Shown: piece by piece, positions 26,441 to 36,301 of the stretch
Numbering within the stretch: the stretch's first letter is position 1
Layout: each line of letters starts with the position of its first letter
NCBI RefSeq assembly: GCF_000308655.1
Contig: NZ_BAGC01000019.1
Coordinates: 58,503-122,502, forward strand
Reading direction: 5' to 3'
From: Nocardia niigatensis NBRC 100131
GTDB lineage: Bacteria > Actinomycetota > Actinomycetes > Mycobacteriales > Mycobacteriaceae
DNA: 64,000 bases
Made by a program: the position numbers and the translations under genes
Notes under the pieces: generated by a model
Told to the model about the DNA's origin: nothing
What the model saw: the letters and a program-made list of their open reading frames with translations, nothing else
The model's database searches: none

Positions 26441-26956
26441 TCATCGTCGATCGAGTATGCGTTGCACCAAATTCTCCGGCGACCGAAGTTGTTGGGAGAG
26501 GCCGGCGTATCCGACCCCGGCGTCGAACAGGGCCGCGGTGTAGATCGCCTCCAGGCGCTCGGCGATCGCGATGTCGTGCCGGCGACCCAGTGCGGCCCGT
26601 ATCCTGCGCTGCACCTTGCCGGCTGTCCGGGCGCGCAGTCGCAGCAGGTCGAGTGCGTCGGCGCGCATTTCGTTCCTGTCCCTGGATGCCGTGTCGCCGG
26701 AGGCGGCGGGCGTGCCCGAGGGCGAAATGAGCTGGCGCCACAGCACTTCCGAGACGACTTGTGCATTCGACCCGAAGTACGCGTGCGCGTCGGTCATGCT
26801 GACACCCGCCTCGGCGGCGACGGCCTGAATGGTCAGTCTCTCGAATCCTTCGCGGGCGCCGATCGTCCGGGCCGCATCGAGCAGCCGTTCGAGCGTCTCA
26901 GGTCGATCCGCCCGGGGATTGGGCGGCGACCCCTCGGCGGACATTAGATCGGACAT
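26441..26956 (-). CDS. TetR/AcrR family regulator, divergent paralogue
   Basis: A 171-residue TetR protein. Its HTH (LTIQAVAAEAGVSMTDAHAYFGSNAQVVSEVLWRQL region, about residues 41-76) resembles the other three but has changed recognition-helix residues, and the C-terminal domain is shorter. The ATG at 26956 lies inside the palindromic CGGACA-CA-TGTCCG box and follows TAGCAT by 8 nt, so it is probably leaderless and autoregulated. The -10 hexamer overlaps the stop codon of the upstream reductase. The gene converges with paralogue 2. Confidence 0.83.
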   Translation of the reverse strand: MSDLMSAEGSPPNPRADRPETLERLLDAARTIGAREGFERLTIQAVAAEAGVSMTDAHAYFGSNAQVVSEVLWRQLISPSGTPAASGDTASRDRNEMRADALDLLRLRARTAGKVQRRIRAALGRRHDIAIAERLEAIYTAALFDAGVGYAGLSQQLRSPENLVQRILDRR

Positions 26957-26963
26957 GTGTCCG
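26950..26963. promoter_or_regulatory. CGGACA-N2-TGTCCG operator on a TetR start codon
   Basis: The arms CGGACA and TGTCCG frame the ATG of the TetR gene on the minus strand. Upstream on that strand TTGTCC and TAGCAT are separated by 17 bp and the -10 is followed by 8 nt before the ATG. A second half-site, read as ATGTCCG, lies within the first codons. Confidence 0.6.
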
Positions 26964-26967
26964 TATG

Positions 26968-28098
26968 CTAGTCCGGTTCATTGGACGGGACAAGCCGATC
27001 TCGGATGGCCACTACATCCGCACCCGGGAGCGCGAAGCTCCCGGGTGCCGTGGCCAAGGGTAGGTCCAGGGTTGTGCGGATCCCTGGCGTCGCGGCGGTG
27101 ACGGCTGGAATCGCGTTCACGATGCGGCCCGCGGCGGCGACGATCGCGGCATGGTTGTGGTCGCCCTTTCTGCTGGTCGGGCAGACATCCACGACATAAG
27201 ACGGTTCACCGGTGATCTCGATGCGGTACGAGCCCCCCTCCTGTGCGGGGCGCGGCCACTCGGGGCACAGATCGTCGCGCAGGCGAGTGACGTGCTCGAT
27301 GACGATGGCCCGATGTCCGCCGACGATTCCATGCAGTTCGAATCGCAGGGCTGCCACGCCACCCCGGGGCACGTGGCCTGCGGCGATATCGAAAGCCTCG
27401 GTGGCGGGTATCCGTTCGTAGTGTTCGGTGATCGAATCCACCGTGATCCCGAGTCCGGTGGCGAGCTGGCGGATGGCAGGTCCCCAGGCGATGCTCAGCA
27501 CGCCGGGCTGCAGCAGCATGGGAATCTCGCTGAGCGGCTTGCCGAAACCCATGACATCGAACATGACCGTCGCGCCGTCATAGGTTGCGTAGTCGGCGAT
27601 CTCCATGCACCGGACCTGTTCGACGGTCTGGCAGGTCCCGGTCAGTGCCAAGGGCAGCAGGTCGTTCGCGAATCCGGGGTCGACGCCGGTGATGAAGATG
27701 CTCGAATTGCCTGCCTGCGCAGCCTCTTCCACGGGATCGATGTACTTCGGGGGCAGTACTTGCCACGGATACTGCAGCAGCCCTGGAGCCGAACCGACCA
27801 CGTTGACACCGGCGGCGAGAATGCGCCGGCAGTCCTCGATCGCCTCCAGCAGGCGGGTGTCGCCCATCGTGCAATACACGACGCAGTCGGGGCGGGTCGC
27901 CAGTAGCGCGTCGAGGTCGCCGACCGCGGCGATGCCGGTGGTGACATCCAGTCCGGCCAGTTCGCCCGCGTCGCGACCGGCCTTGCTCGGCGTCGACACG
28001 CACACGCCGGTCAGCTCGTAACGGGGACTCTCGATGAGGCCGGTCAGCGCCAACCGGCCGACGTTCCCGGTGCCGATATGGGCGACGCGGATGGGCAT
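26968..28098 (-). CDS. dihydrodipicolinate-reductase-like / amine-dehydrogenase-family oxidoreductase
   Basis: A 376-residue NAD(P)-dependent protein. The Rossmann start is VAHIGTGNVGRLALTGLIE, followed by VSTPSKAGRDAGELAG; the family domain continues with GSAPGLLQYPWQVLPP and ITGVDPGFANDLLPLAL. It belongs to the actinobacterial DHDPR-N-terminal family also called NAD(P)H-dependent amine dehydrogenase-like, which has unclear substrates. ATG 28098 is chosen because motif I begins five residues later. It is divergent from the SDR at 28216, sharing the region with the TATCCGGACA operator. Confidence 0.8.
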   Translation of the reverse strand: MPIRVAHIGTGNVGRLALTGLIESPRYELTGVCVSTPSKAGRDAGELAGLDVTTGIAAVGDLDALLATRPDCVVYCTMGDTRLLEAIEDCRRILAAGVNVVGSAPGLLQYPWQVLPPKYIDPVEEAAQAGNSSIFITGVDPGFANDLLPLALTGTCQTVEQVRCMEIADYATYDGATVMFDVMGFGKPLSEIPMLLQPGVLSIAWGPAIRQLATGLGITVDSITEHYERIPATEAFDIAAGHVPRGGVAALRFELHGIVGGHRAIVIEHVTRLRDDLCPEWPRPAQEGGSYRIEITGEPSYVVDVCPTSRKGDHNHAAIVAAAGRIVNAIPAVTAATPGIRTTLDLPLATAPGSFALPGADVVAIRDRLVPSNEPD

Positions 28099-28162
28099 GG
28101 GTTCTCCTTGTGAACTGCGGAATCGGTCCCGCTCTCGACGGGCATACCATATTCCGGTCATA

Positions 28163-28172
28163 TATCCGGACA
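28163..28172. promoter_or_regulatory. near-perfect operator TATCCGGACA in a divergent region
   Basis: One base differs from the shared palindrome. It is 44 bp before the SDR start at 28216 and 65 bp before the reductase start at 28098, so it can control both. For the SDR, TTAGCG followed by 8 nt and the ATG again suggests a leaderless promoter. Confidence 0.6.
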
Positions 28173-28215
28173 GTAGTCTGGATTGGCTTCCAGTCGGCAT
28201 GTTAGCGTGGCCGCC

Positions 28216-28959
28216 ATGGGACGTGTAGACAGCAAGGTTGCACTCATCAGTGGCGGAGCCCGGGGGATGGGCGCCGCGCACGCGGAAATACTGGTCGCCG
28301 AAGGCGCCAAGGTCGTGATCGGCGACATACTCGATGACGAGGGCAAGGCGCTCGCCGAATCACTCGGTCCGGCAGCGCGTTACGTGCATCTCGATGTCAT
28401 CGAACCGGCGCACTGGGAGGCGGCGGTGAACGAGGCCGTGGAGGCGTTCGGCAAGCTCGATGTCCTGGTGAACAACGCCGGCATCGTCAACGGCGGCCCG
28501 CTGGGGAAATTCGATCTCGGCAAGTGGCGTCACATCATCGATGTCAATCTGACCGGGACCTTCCTGGGGATGCGTGCGGTCGTCGAACCGATGACCGCAG
28601 CCGGCGGCGGGTCGATCATCAATGTCTCCTCGATCGAAGGGCTGCGTGGTGCGCCGTGGGCGCACGGGTATGTGGCCTCGAAGTGGGCCGTGCGTGGATT
28701 GGCGAAGTCGGCGGCCCTCGAGCTGGCGCCCCACAACATTCGTGTCAATTCCCTGCACCCCGGACTGATCCGGACGCCGATGACCGAGAACATTCCCGAC
28801 GATCTGGTCACCATCCCGTTGGGGAGGCCCGCCCAGCCCGCAGAGGTCGCCACGTTCGTCCTCTTCCTGGCCAGTGACGAATCCGCCTACGCCACCGGTT
28901 CGGAGTTCGTCGTGGACGGCGGACTGGTGGCAGCCGTTCCGCATAAGACGGGGCGCTGA
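28216..28959 (+). CDS. SDR, 3-alpha,20-beta-hydroxysteroid dehydrogenase (FabG3)-like
   Basis: A 247-residue classical SDR with SGGARGMG at about residues 13-20, Asp after strand 2 (GDILDDEG), NNAGIVNGG at about 85, Ser in NVSSIEGL and YVASK at about 152-156. From recall it resembles Rv2002 (FabG3, a 3-alpha,20-beta-HSD) over its whole length, including [22 protein letters not shown] and DESAYATG motifs. It lies 1 bp from a zinc alcohol dehydrogenase, so both are co-transcribed. Steroid activity is likely by similarity but not proven by sequence. Confidence 0.85.
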   Translation: MGRVDSKVALISGGARGMGAAHAEILVAEGAKVVIGDILDDEGKALAESLGPAARYVHLDVIEPAHWEAAVNEAVEAFGKLDVLVNNAGIVNGGPLGKFDLGKWRHIIDVNLTGTFLGMRAVVEPMTAAGGGSIINVSSIEGLRGAPWAHGYVASKWAVRGLAKSAALELAPHNIRVNSLHPGLIRTPMTENIPDDLVTIPLGRPAQPAEVATFVLFLASDESAYATGSEFVVDGGLVAAVPHKTGR

Positions 28960-28960
28960 C

Positions 28961-30714
<1,754 letters not shown>

Positions 30715-30761
30715 CCCCCGAACCTGTTTCGATTCAGGTCATTTCGCGTGCGTCGACGAAG

Positions 30762-31787
30762 TCAGCGGAGCGCAGCGTCGCGAAAGATGCCATTGGCGGG
30801 CGTGGTTCGTGAGATCGCGTCCGCCGCCAGCACGACGGCGGCGGTGGTCCATGTGGTCCGCTCCTCGGGCCAGCGTTTGCCATCGGTGAACACGAGTCCG
30901 GTCCAATACGATCCGTCTGTTTCGCGCAGATGCTGGACCTCGGCGAACAGCTTCGCGGCAGTCGCGCTGTCGCCGTCCGCCTCCAGCGCCAGCACCAGTT
31001 CGCAGGTCTCGGCGCCGGTGACCCAGGGCGCATCGGAGACACATCGAATACCCAGACCGGGCACTACGAACTCGTCCCAGTGGCACCGGATCCGGTCACG
31101 GGCCCGCGCGCCGCGCACCGCGCCGCCGAGGATCGGGTAGTACCAGTCCATCGAATACCGGGCCTTGTCCAGGAAGACTTCTGGGTGCTCGCGCAGCGCG
31201 TGACCGAGCCGCCAACGGGCCGCCACCCAGTCCGGGCGCGGGTCGTCCAGGCGTTCCGCCAGGGCCACGGCGCAGCCGAGGCTGTGGAAAATGCTCGAGC
31301 AGCCGGTCAGCAGGGCCTCTCCGGAACTGCCGGATTCGTTTGCCGACCAATGGATCTCCCCGTGCTCGCCCAGCTGCAGGCTCAGCACGAAGTCGATCGC
31401 GGCCCGCACGGTGGGCCAGATGTCGGCCGTGAACTCGCGATCGCCGGTGACGGTCAGGAAATGCAGCAGGCCCGTGGCGAGATAAGCGCAGAAGTTGGTG
31501 TCGGCGTCGTGATTCTCGATGACGCCCAGGCGGTACTGCATGGGCCACGATCCGTCGTCGCGCTGGTTCTTGGCCGACCAGATGTAGGCTGCGCGCGCTT
31601 GGTCCCAGAGTCCGGCGACGGTGAGCGCCATGGCCGATTCGATGTGATCCCAGGGATCGGTGTGTCCGCCGGTGAACCAGGGCAGTGCCCCGTCGGGTTC
31701 CTGTGTGGCGGCAATGGATTCGGCACTGCGCAGGATGTCACGGCTGGAAAGGACACCGGAAACCGACGGTAGGTCAGTGACCGCCAC
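30762..31787 (-). CDS. alpha/alpha-toroid protein, prenyltransferase/terpene-cyclase-like
   Basis: About 341 residues of repeated helical hairpins. A QW-like motif, QRDDGSW (about residue 77), and DGSYWTG near 293 are of the kind found in squalene-hopene cyclases and prenyltransferase-like toroids; WDHIESAMAL and TNFCAYLATGL are conserved-looking helices. No DxDD cyclase motif was found, so catalysis is uncertain and glycosidase-type (alpha/alpha)6 proteins remain possible. Start is taken as GTG 31787, overlapping the methyltransferase stop; an ATG at 31820 is the alternative. Third gene of an operon with a methyltransferase and a glycosyltransferase. Confidence 0.7.
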   Translation of the reverse strand: MAVTDLPSVSGVLSSRDILRSAESIAATQEPDGALPWFTGGHTDPWDHIESAMALTVAGLWDQARAAYIWSAKNQRDDGSWPMQYRLGVIENHDADTNFCAYLATGLLHFLTVTGDREFTADIWPTVRAAIDFVLSLQLGEHGEIHWSANESGSSGEALLTGCSSIFHSLGCAVALAERLDDPRPDWVAARWRLGHALREHPEVFLDKARYSMDWYYPILGGAVRGARARDRIRCHWDEFVVPGLGIRCVSDAPWVTGAETCELVLALEADGDSATAAKLFAEVQHLRETDGSYWTGLVFTDGKRWPEERTTWTTAAVVLAADAISRTTPANGIFRDAALR

Positions 31788-32505
31788 GTGGCACCCCCGA
31801 TTTGACGAAGTAGAGGGCAACCGATTTGCCGATGAAAGGGTCGAGAAGCCGCTCCGCGGTGCGGGTGAGCGCCGGCGCGGACATCATGTCCCACACCAGC
31901 ATGCGGTGGTAGGCCCGTACTGCCGCATGGGAGTCGTTCGTGACTCCGACCGCGCACTTGAGCCACCAATACGGTGAGTGCAGCGCGTGCGCGAACTCCT
32001 GATGGAGGTAGCGCATCCCGGTAGCGACGATCCTGCCGCACAGCTCGTCGGCGCGGTAGATGCGAACATGGCCGCCTTCGTTCGCGTGATACTCGTCCGA
32101 CAGCGCCCAGCAGATGCGTTCGGGCAGCCAGCGCGGAACTGTGACAGCCAGTACGCCACCGGGTTTGAGGACACGCGCGAGTTCAGCGATGGCCAGTCGG
32201 TCCTGCGGAATGTGCTCGAGGATCTCCGAGGCGATGACCACGTCGAATTCGCCGTCACCGTAGGGGAGGTCGAGCGCATCGCCGCAAACGGTTTCGGCCT
32301 TCGCGAAGGCGGGTGCTTCCTCGCCCACGGCCATGGCCTCGAACATGAGGTCGACGTCGGCGAGGTCATCGGCGTTCTGATCGAATGCCACGATGTCGGC
32401 GCCGCGTCGATACGCCTCGAACGAATGGCGTCCCGCGCCGCAGCCGACATCGATCACACGTACTCCCGGGCCTACGCCCAGATAATCGAAATCCACGGTC
32501 AGCAT
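31774..32505 (-). CDS. class I SAM-dependent methyltransferase (Methyltransf_11)
   Basis: A 243-residue methyltransferase. Motif I is VIDVGCGAGRHS at about residues 17-28, motif II has DLPYGDGEFDVVIASEILEH and motif III VLKPGGVLAVTVP. The C-terminal part contains aromatic and hydrophobic residues (SPYWWLKCAVG) that may meet a lipid substrate. It lies 40 bp after the glycosyltransferase and overlaps the toroid gene, so all three form an operon from the promoter at about 33880. Confidence 0.85.
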   Translation of the reverse strand: MLTVDFDYLGVGPGVRVIDVGCGAGRHSFEAYRRGADIVAFDQNADDLADVDLMFEAMAVGEEAPAFAKAETVCGDALDLPYGDGEFDVVIASEILEHIPQDRLAIAELARVLKPGGVLAVTVPRWLPERICWALSDEYHANEGGHVRIYRADELCGRIVATGMRYLHQEFAHALHSPYWWLKCAVGVTNDSHAAVRAYHRMLVWDMMSAPALTRTAERLLDPFIGKSVALYFVKSGVPRGGH

Positions 32506-32545
32506 GGGATCTCCTTTCTGCTGATGCTGCTTGTCGAAGGATGAA

Positions 32546-33850
32546 TCAGCGGGTCGCGGGATCCGTCTCGAGCGGCGCGCGGCGGCGATGTCGCTCGATC
32601 GCCTGCTCGTAGACCGCGACCGTCTGCGCGCCGACCGCCGGCCAGCTGAAGACGTCCAGTGCCCGCCGGCGCCCCGCGTTCCCCATGTGCCGCAGACGAT
32701 CGGGATCGCGCAACAGTCGGTCCAGGGACTCGGTCAGCGCCGCCGCATCGCCGGGCTCGACCAGCTCTGCGCACGTGCCGGTCACCTCGGGCAGCGCGCC
32801 CGCTCTGCTCGCGACCAGGGGCGTGCCGCTGGCCATGGCCTCGACGGCCGGCAGCGAGAATCCCTCGTACAGGGAGGGAATGCAGGCGATCTGCGCTGAG
32901 GCGAGCAACTCCGCGAGTTGCTGGTCGCTCAGCCCGCTGACGGCGGTGACGATGTCGGCCAAGCCCAGCTCGGCGATGGCTTTCTCGGTCGGGCCGTTGG
33001 GTTCCAGCCTGGCCACCAGACGCAGCTCGACATCGTGCGAATGACGCAGTCGGGCAACGGCTTCGAGTAGGTGCCCGATGCCTTTGAGTGGCTTGTCCGC
33101 GCTGGCGACCGCGACGATGAGGTTGCGCCTCCGGGGCGTGTCGCGCGGCCGGAACAACTCGGTGTCCACGCCCAGCGGGACGGTGTTCAACTGCTGCGGC
33201 GACACCCCGAAGTCTTGGGCGATATCGGTCGCCGACGAGGAGGACACCGTGATCAGATCCGGGATCTGGCGTGCGACCTGCTTCTGCATTCCGAGGAACC
33301 CGTACCAGCGCCGTACGAAGGGCTTGCGCCGCCACGGCGCGGCTGCCAGGTCCACTTCGCGGTCGCGGGTGATGGGGTGATGAATGGTCGCCACCACCGG
33401 AAGGCGCCCGGCGATATCGAGCAGTCCGTAACCGAGGCACTGATTATCGTGCACAACATCGAAATCGGTGGCGCGCGAGCGCAACAGCCGTGCGGCACGC
33501 AGACTGAACGTTCGCGGCTCGGGAAATCCGGCGGTCCACATGGTGGCGAGTTCGAGCAGGTCGATGCGGTCGCGGAGCTCGCGCGGGTGGGGCGTGCGAA
33601 AAGGATTGTGGTCACGGTAGAGGTCCAGGCTGGGGACCTCGGTGAGCCGCACTCGCGGATCGAGGTTCTCCGGATAGGGCTGACCGGACAGGACCTCCAC
33701 CTGATGGCCGAGTTCCGCCAGCCCCTGACTCAGGTATCGGATGTAAACACCTTGTCCTCCGCAGTGAGTCTTGGAGCGATAGGACAGTAGGGCAATACGC
33801 AGATGCCCGTTCTCGCTCCCGGGAGTTCGCTGCGGTCTTGCCAGAGTCAT
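32546..33850 (-). CDS. glycosyltransferase family 4
   Basis: A 434-residue GT-B glycosyltransferase. The N-terminal acceptor domain starts RIALLSYRSKTHCGGQGVYIRYL with the nucleotide-sugar loop GGQG; the C-terminal donor domain has VPLGVDTELF and the E-x7-E motif in EGFSLPAVE followed by ASGTPLV. ATG 33850 is preceded by GAGAGGGATC and lies 22 bp downstream of the operator pair. The target acceptor is unknown; with a methyltransferase and a toroid protein, and under the operator shared by the lipid genes, a glycosylated lipid is a reasonable guess. Confidence 0.87.
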   Translation of the reverse strand: MTLARPQRTPGSENGHLRIALLSYRSKTHCGGQGVYIRYLSQGLAELGHQVEVLSGQPYPENLDPRVRLTEVPSLDLYRDHNPFRTPHPRELRDRIDLLELATMWTAGFPEPRTFSLRAARLLRSRATDFDVVHDNQCLGYGLLDIAGRLPVVATIHHPITRDREVDLAAAPWRRKPFVRRWYGFLGMQKQVARQIPDLITVSSSSATDIAQDFGVSPQQLNTVPLGVDTELFRPRDTPRRRNLIVAVASADKPLKGIGHLLEAVARLRHSHDVELRLVARLEPNGPTEKAIAELGLADIVTAVSGLSDQQLAELLASAQIACIPSLYEGFSLPAVEAMASGTPLVASRAGALPEVTGTCAELVEPGDAAALTESLDRLLRDPDRLRHMGNAGRRRALDVFSWPAVGAQTVAVYEQAIERHRRRAPLETDPATR

Positions 33851-33872
33851 CGAAGATCCCTCTCGAGATTGC

Positions 33873-33905
33873 TGTCCGGACATATGATAGACAAGTGTCT
33901 GGACA
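33873..33905. promoter_or_regulatory. double operator, 23-bp offset, over the glycosyltransferase promoter
   Basis: TGTCCGGACA (33873-33882) and TGTCTGGACA (33896-33905) repeat the arrangement at 5139-5171, including the flanking AGTACTA after the second copy. On the minus strand a -10-like TATCAT lies between the two copies, so a repressor on either would block the glycosyltransferase operon. Confidence 0.72.
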
Positions 33906-34028
33906 GTACTATGGTTCCTTACGCACGACAAGACCGGCTGGGAGAACGGCGATGGCCGCCGACCGGTGCACGGTCGGCGGCCATCGAAGAGAAGGATCAG
34001 TATCGCGTCATATCGAGCAGGGCGTGGA

Positions 34029-34622
34029 TCAGCTCCGCTTGTCGGGATCGGCCAGTATGCGCCGCGCGGAAACCTCGAGCAGATCGGCGACCTGCTGGTA
34101 CGACAGCAAGCCCATGCCTGCCTGCAGCAGGGCGCCGGCGTAGAGCAACTCGAGCATCGAAAGACGTTCCGGGTCCCTGGATTCGAGCGCGGCGGCGAGC
34201 CGGTTGCGAATCTCCGTGCCGATGCGCACCCGAAGATGCCGGACATCGGGATCGTCGCCGAGGAGCGCGTTGCTCACGGCGATGGCCAGAGCGGGTTCGT
34301 CGGCCACCAGGAGTGAGACCTGCCTCAGGATCGCGACCACGCGGGTCGCGGGGTCGGCATCGCCGAGCTCCAATGGCGGGGTCGACATCAGGCGTCGCCA
34401 GAACACCTCTGAGATGAGATGTTCCTTCGATGAGAAGTAGGTGTACGCGGTGGCGGTGCCGACGCCAGCGGCGGCTGCGACGAGTCTGATGGTCGTGCCG
34501 GCGTAGCCTTCCCGCGACAACACTTCGACCGCGGCCGCGGTGAGACGGTCGACGGTGTCGGCCTGCTTTCCGGTGAGGCGCCGCCGAGTGGCTTCGATAC
34601 CGGTCGATGCTGGTTCGGACAT
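34029..34622 (-). CDS. TetR/AcrR family regulator, paralogue 3
   Basis: A 197-residue TetR repressor. HTH: GTTIRLVAAAAGVGTATAYTYFSSKEHL at about residues 42-69, nearly the same as paralogue 2. The ligand domain contains SLLVADEPALAIAVSNALLG and the closing MLQ-like LLQAGMGLLSYQQVADLLE. ATG 34622 follows TTGCCC-N17-TAGGAT-N8, a clear leaderless promoter, and the start codon itself is part of an operator-like box, so it is probably autoregulated. It is transcribed toward the glycosyltransferase operon, with 178 bp between them. Confidence 0.88.
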   Translation of the reverse strand: MSEPASTGIEATRRRLTGKQADTVDRLTAAAVEVLSREGYAGTTIRLVAAAAGVGTATAYTYFSSKEHLISEVFWRRLMSTPPLELGDADPATRVVAILRQVSLLVADEPALAIAVSNALLGDDPDVRHLRVRIGTEIRNRLAAALESRDPERLSMLELLYAGALLQAGMGLLSYQQVADLLEVSARRILADPDKRS

Positions 34623-34629
34623 GTGTCTG
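34614..34629. promoter_or_regulatory. TCGGACA-TG-TGTCTGA box on a TetR start codon
   Basis: The inverted half-sites TCGGACA and TGTCTGA surround the ATG of the TetR gene on the minus strand, the same geometry as at 26950-26963. The -10 TAGGAT is 8 nt upstream of the ATG, so the box covers the transcription start. Confidence 0.6.
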
Positions 34630-34736
34630 AATCCTACTGACGTCTCTTGACCAGGGCAAATGGGCTGTGCGGATGCTTCGTTGTCCGGATCTGTTTCCCT
34701 GATCTCGCCGATGACTCGAGTGCGGTGGGCTGATGG

Positions 34737-35216
34737 ATGGCGGCGAACGGCAGCGGCTCGATCATGAATACGGGATCCTTTGCCCATCTCGGCGACTACG
34801 GCGGAACCGGCTACCCTGCCGGCAAGGGCGCGGTGGTCAGCCTGACCCTGGCGATGGCGGCCGAACTGAAGGACTGCGGCGTTCGTGTCAACGTGATCTG
34901 CCCAGGCGCGAAGACTCGGCTCTCCCCGGGCCCTGACTATGAGGCCCATATTCGCGAGTTGCATCACCGAGGCCTGCTCGATGAGATGACCATGCGGGCG
35001 TCGCTGGACGCGCCTCCGCCGGAATACGTTGCCGCACTTTATGTCTACCTGGCATCGGACGCCGCTCGCGCGGTGTCGGGTGAGATCTTCATAGCCGCCG
35101 GTGGATTCATCGGCAGTTTCGCTCGTCCGGCGGTCGGAACGCCGGCCTACCGCGACCATTCCCAGCAGCCGCCATGGTCGGTGTCGGAACTGAGCGACCT
35201 GATCGGCGGCCACTGA
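34737..35216 (+). pseudogene. SDR C-terminal half, N-terminal Rossmann part lost
   Basis: The open frame starts just after a TGA, encodes 159 residues and begins in the middle of an SDR fold: SGSIMNTGSFAHLG (catalytic Ser region), then YPAGK as the Tyr-x-x-x-Lys, NVICPGAKT and VSGEIFIAAGGFIG. The glycine-rich cofactor motif and the first half are missing; their place is taken by the promoter region of the divergent TetR gene. An in-frame ATG exists at 34737, but the protein could not bind NAD(P) normally. Another remnant of the same locus erosion. Confidence 0.75.
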
Positions 35217-35243
35217 GCGCGCGTCGCGCGGGCCGATTCGACT

Positions 35244-35280
35244 GCCTCGGAATCCACTGTGGCGCAGTGGATTCCGAGGC
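35244..35280. terminator. 16-bp perfect hairpin
   Basis: GCCTCGGAATCCACTG (35244-35259) and its exact complement (35265-35280) with loop TGGCG. It lies between the SDR remnant (+) and the converging monoacylglycerol lipase (-), and can serve both. It also marks the right edge of the catabolic island. Confidence 0.85.
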
Positions 35281-35303
35281 GGTGAGGCATCGCGTCCGGC
35301 GGC

Positions 35304-36143
35304 TCAGTTCTGCGACAGGTGCGCTTCGAGCCAGTTCACCAGGTCGGTGAGCACCTTGTCCTGCTCGGGCTCGTTGTAGATCTCGTGGTACAGCCCGTCG
35401 TAGCGGATGACCGTCTTGTCCTTCGACGCCGCGTTCCGTTCCAGCAGGTCGCTGCCGATCGGCGAGGCGAGCGCGTCGGAGGTGCCGTGCTGCACCAGCA
35501 GCGGGGCGGTCAGCCGGTCCAGGTGGTTCTTGACGAACTCGCCCGCGCGCAGCATCTCACCCGCGGTGCGAGCCGGGACCCCGCCGTGGTGCACCAGTGG
35601 ATCCTCGTCGTAGGCCCGCACCACGTCCGGGTCGCGGCTGACCAGCTTCGAATCCAGCTTCACCACCGGCAGATTCGGCAGATACTTCGACACCAGCGGC
35701 GCGGCCACGCGCTGTACCGCATTGCCCGCCTCGATCTCGATGGCCGGGCCCGAGAGCACGATGCCGGTCACCTCCGGCTGATCGCGGGTGGCCAGATAGG
35801 CGGTGGTGAGGCCGCCCATGCTGTGGCCGATGAGGAAGCTCGGCAGTCCCGGATAGCGTCCGGTGGCGGTGGCGAGCATGGTGCGCGCATTGTCGGCCGC
35901 GGTGTCCAGCGAGCCGATATTCGCCCGCGACCCCTCCGACTTACCGTGCCCGGTGTGATCGAGCGCGTAGACCGCGAACCCGGACTCGGTGAGCCGCTGC
36001 GCGACATGCGCGTACCGGCCCGAGTGCTCGGCGTACCCGTGCACGATCACGGCGACGGCACGGGGTTCGCCGTCGGGCAGCCACGACTGCCAGAACACGC
36101 GGCCCCCCGCTCCCTGGAATTCACCGGTCTCAGTGCGGGTCAT
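35304..36143 (-). CDS. monoacylglycerol lipase-like alpha/beta hydrolase (Rv0183-like)
   Basis: A 279-residue serine hydrolase. The oxyanion region VIVHGYAEHSGRY (about residues 32-44) and the nucleophile elbow GHSMGGL (Ser about 111) are those of bacterial monoglyceride lipases; Asp in GTSDALASP and His in YDGLYHEIYNE complete the triad. No signal peptide from ATG 36143; upstream codons in frame look non-coding. Expected to hydrolyse monoacylglycerols to glycerol and fatty acid. The neighbouring peptidase is a separate gene 158 bp upstream. Confidence 0.9.
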   Translation of the reverse strand: MTRTETGEFQGAGGRVFWQSWLPDGEPRAVAVIVHGYAEHSGRYAHVAQRLTESGFAVYALDHTGHGKSEGSRANIGSLDTAADNARTMLATATGRYPGLPSFLIGHSMGGLTTAYLATRDQPEVTGIVLSGPAIEIEAGNAVQRVAAPLVSKYLPNLPVVKLDSKLVSRDPDVVRAYDEDPLVHHGGVPARTAGEMLRAGEFVKNHLDRLTAPLLVQHGTSDALASPIGSDLLERNAASKDKTVIRYDGLYHEIYNEPEQDKVLTDLVNWLEAHLSQN

Positions 36144-36301
36144 CCGCCGCTCCCTTCGGTTCGAGGTCGTCACGCTGCCGGCGGGTGCGCCCCGTGCGGG
36201 GTGCGCCTGAAATGTCGCCCTACCGGCGGTGCCATTCTCGCGCATTCGGCGCGCGGCGGGGCCGGACGGGCGGATCCGCGCGGTGAGATCGGCAATTGTG
36301 G

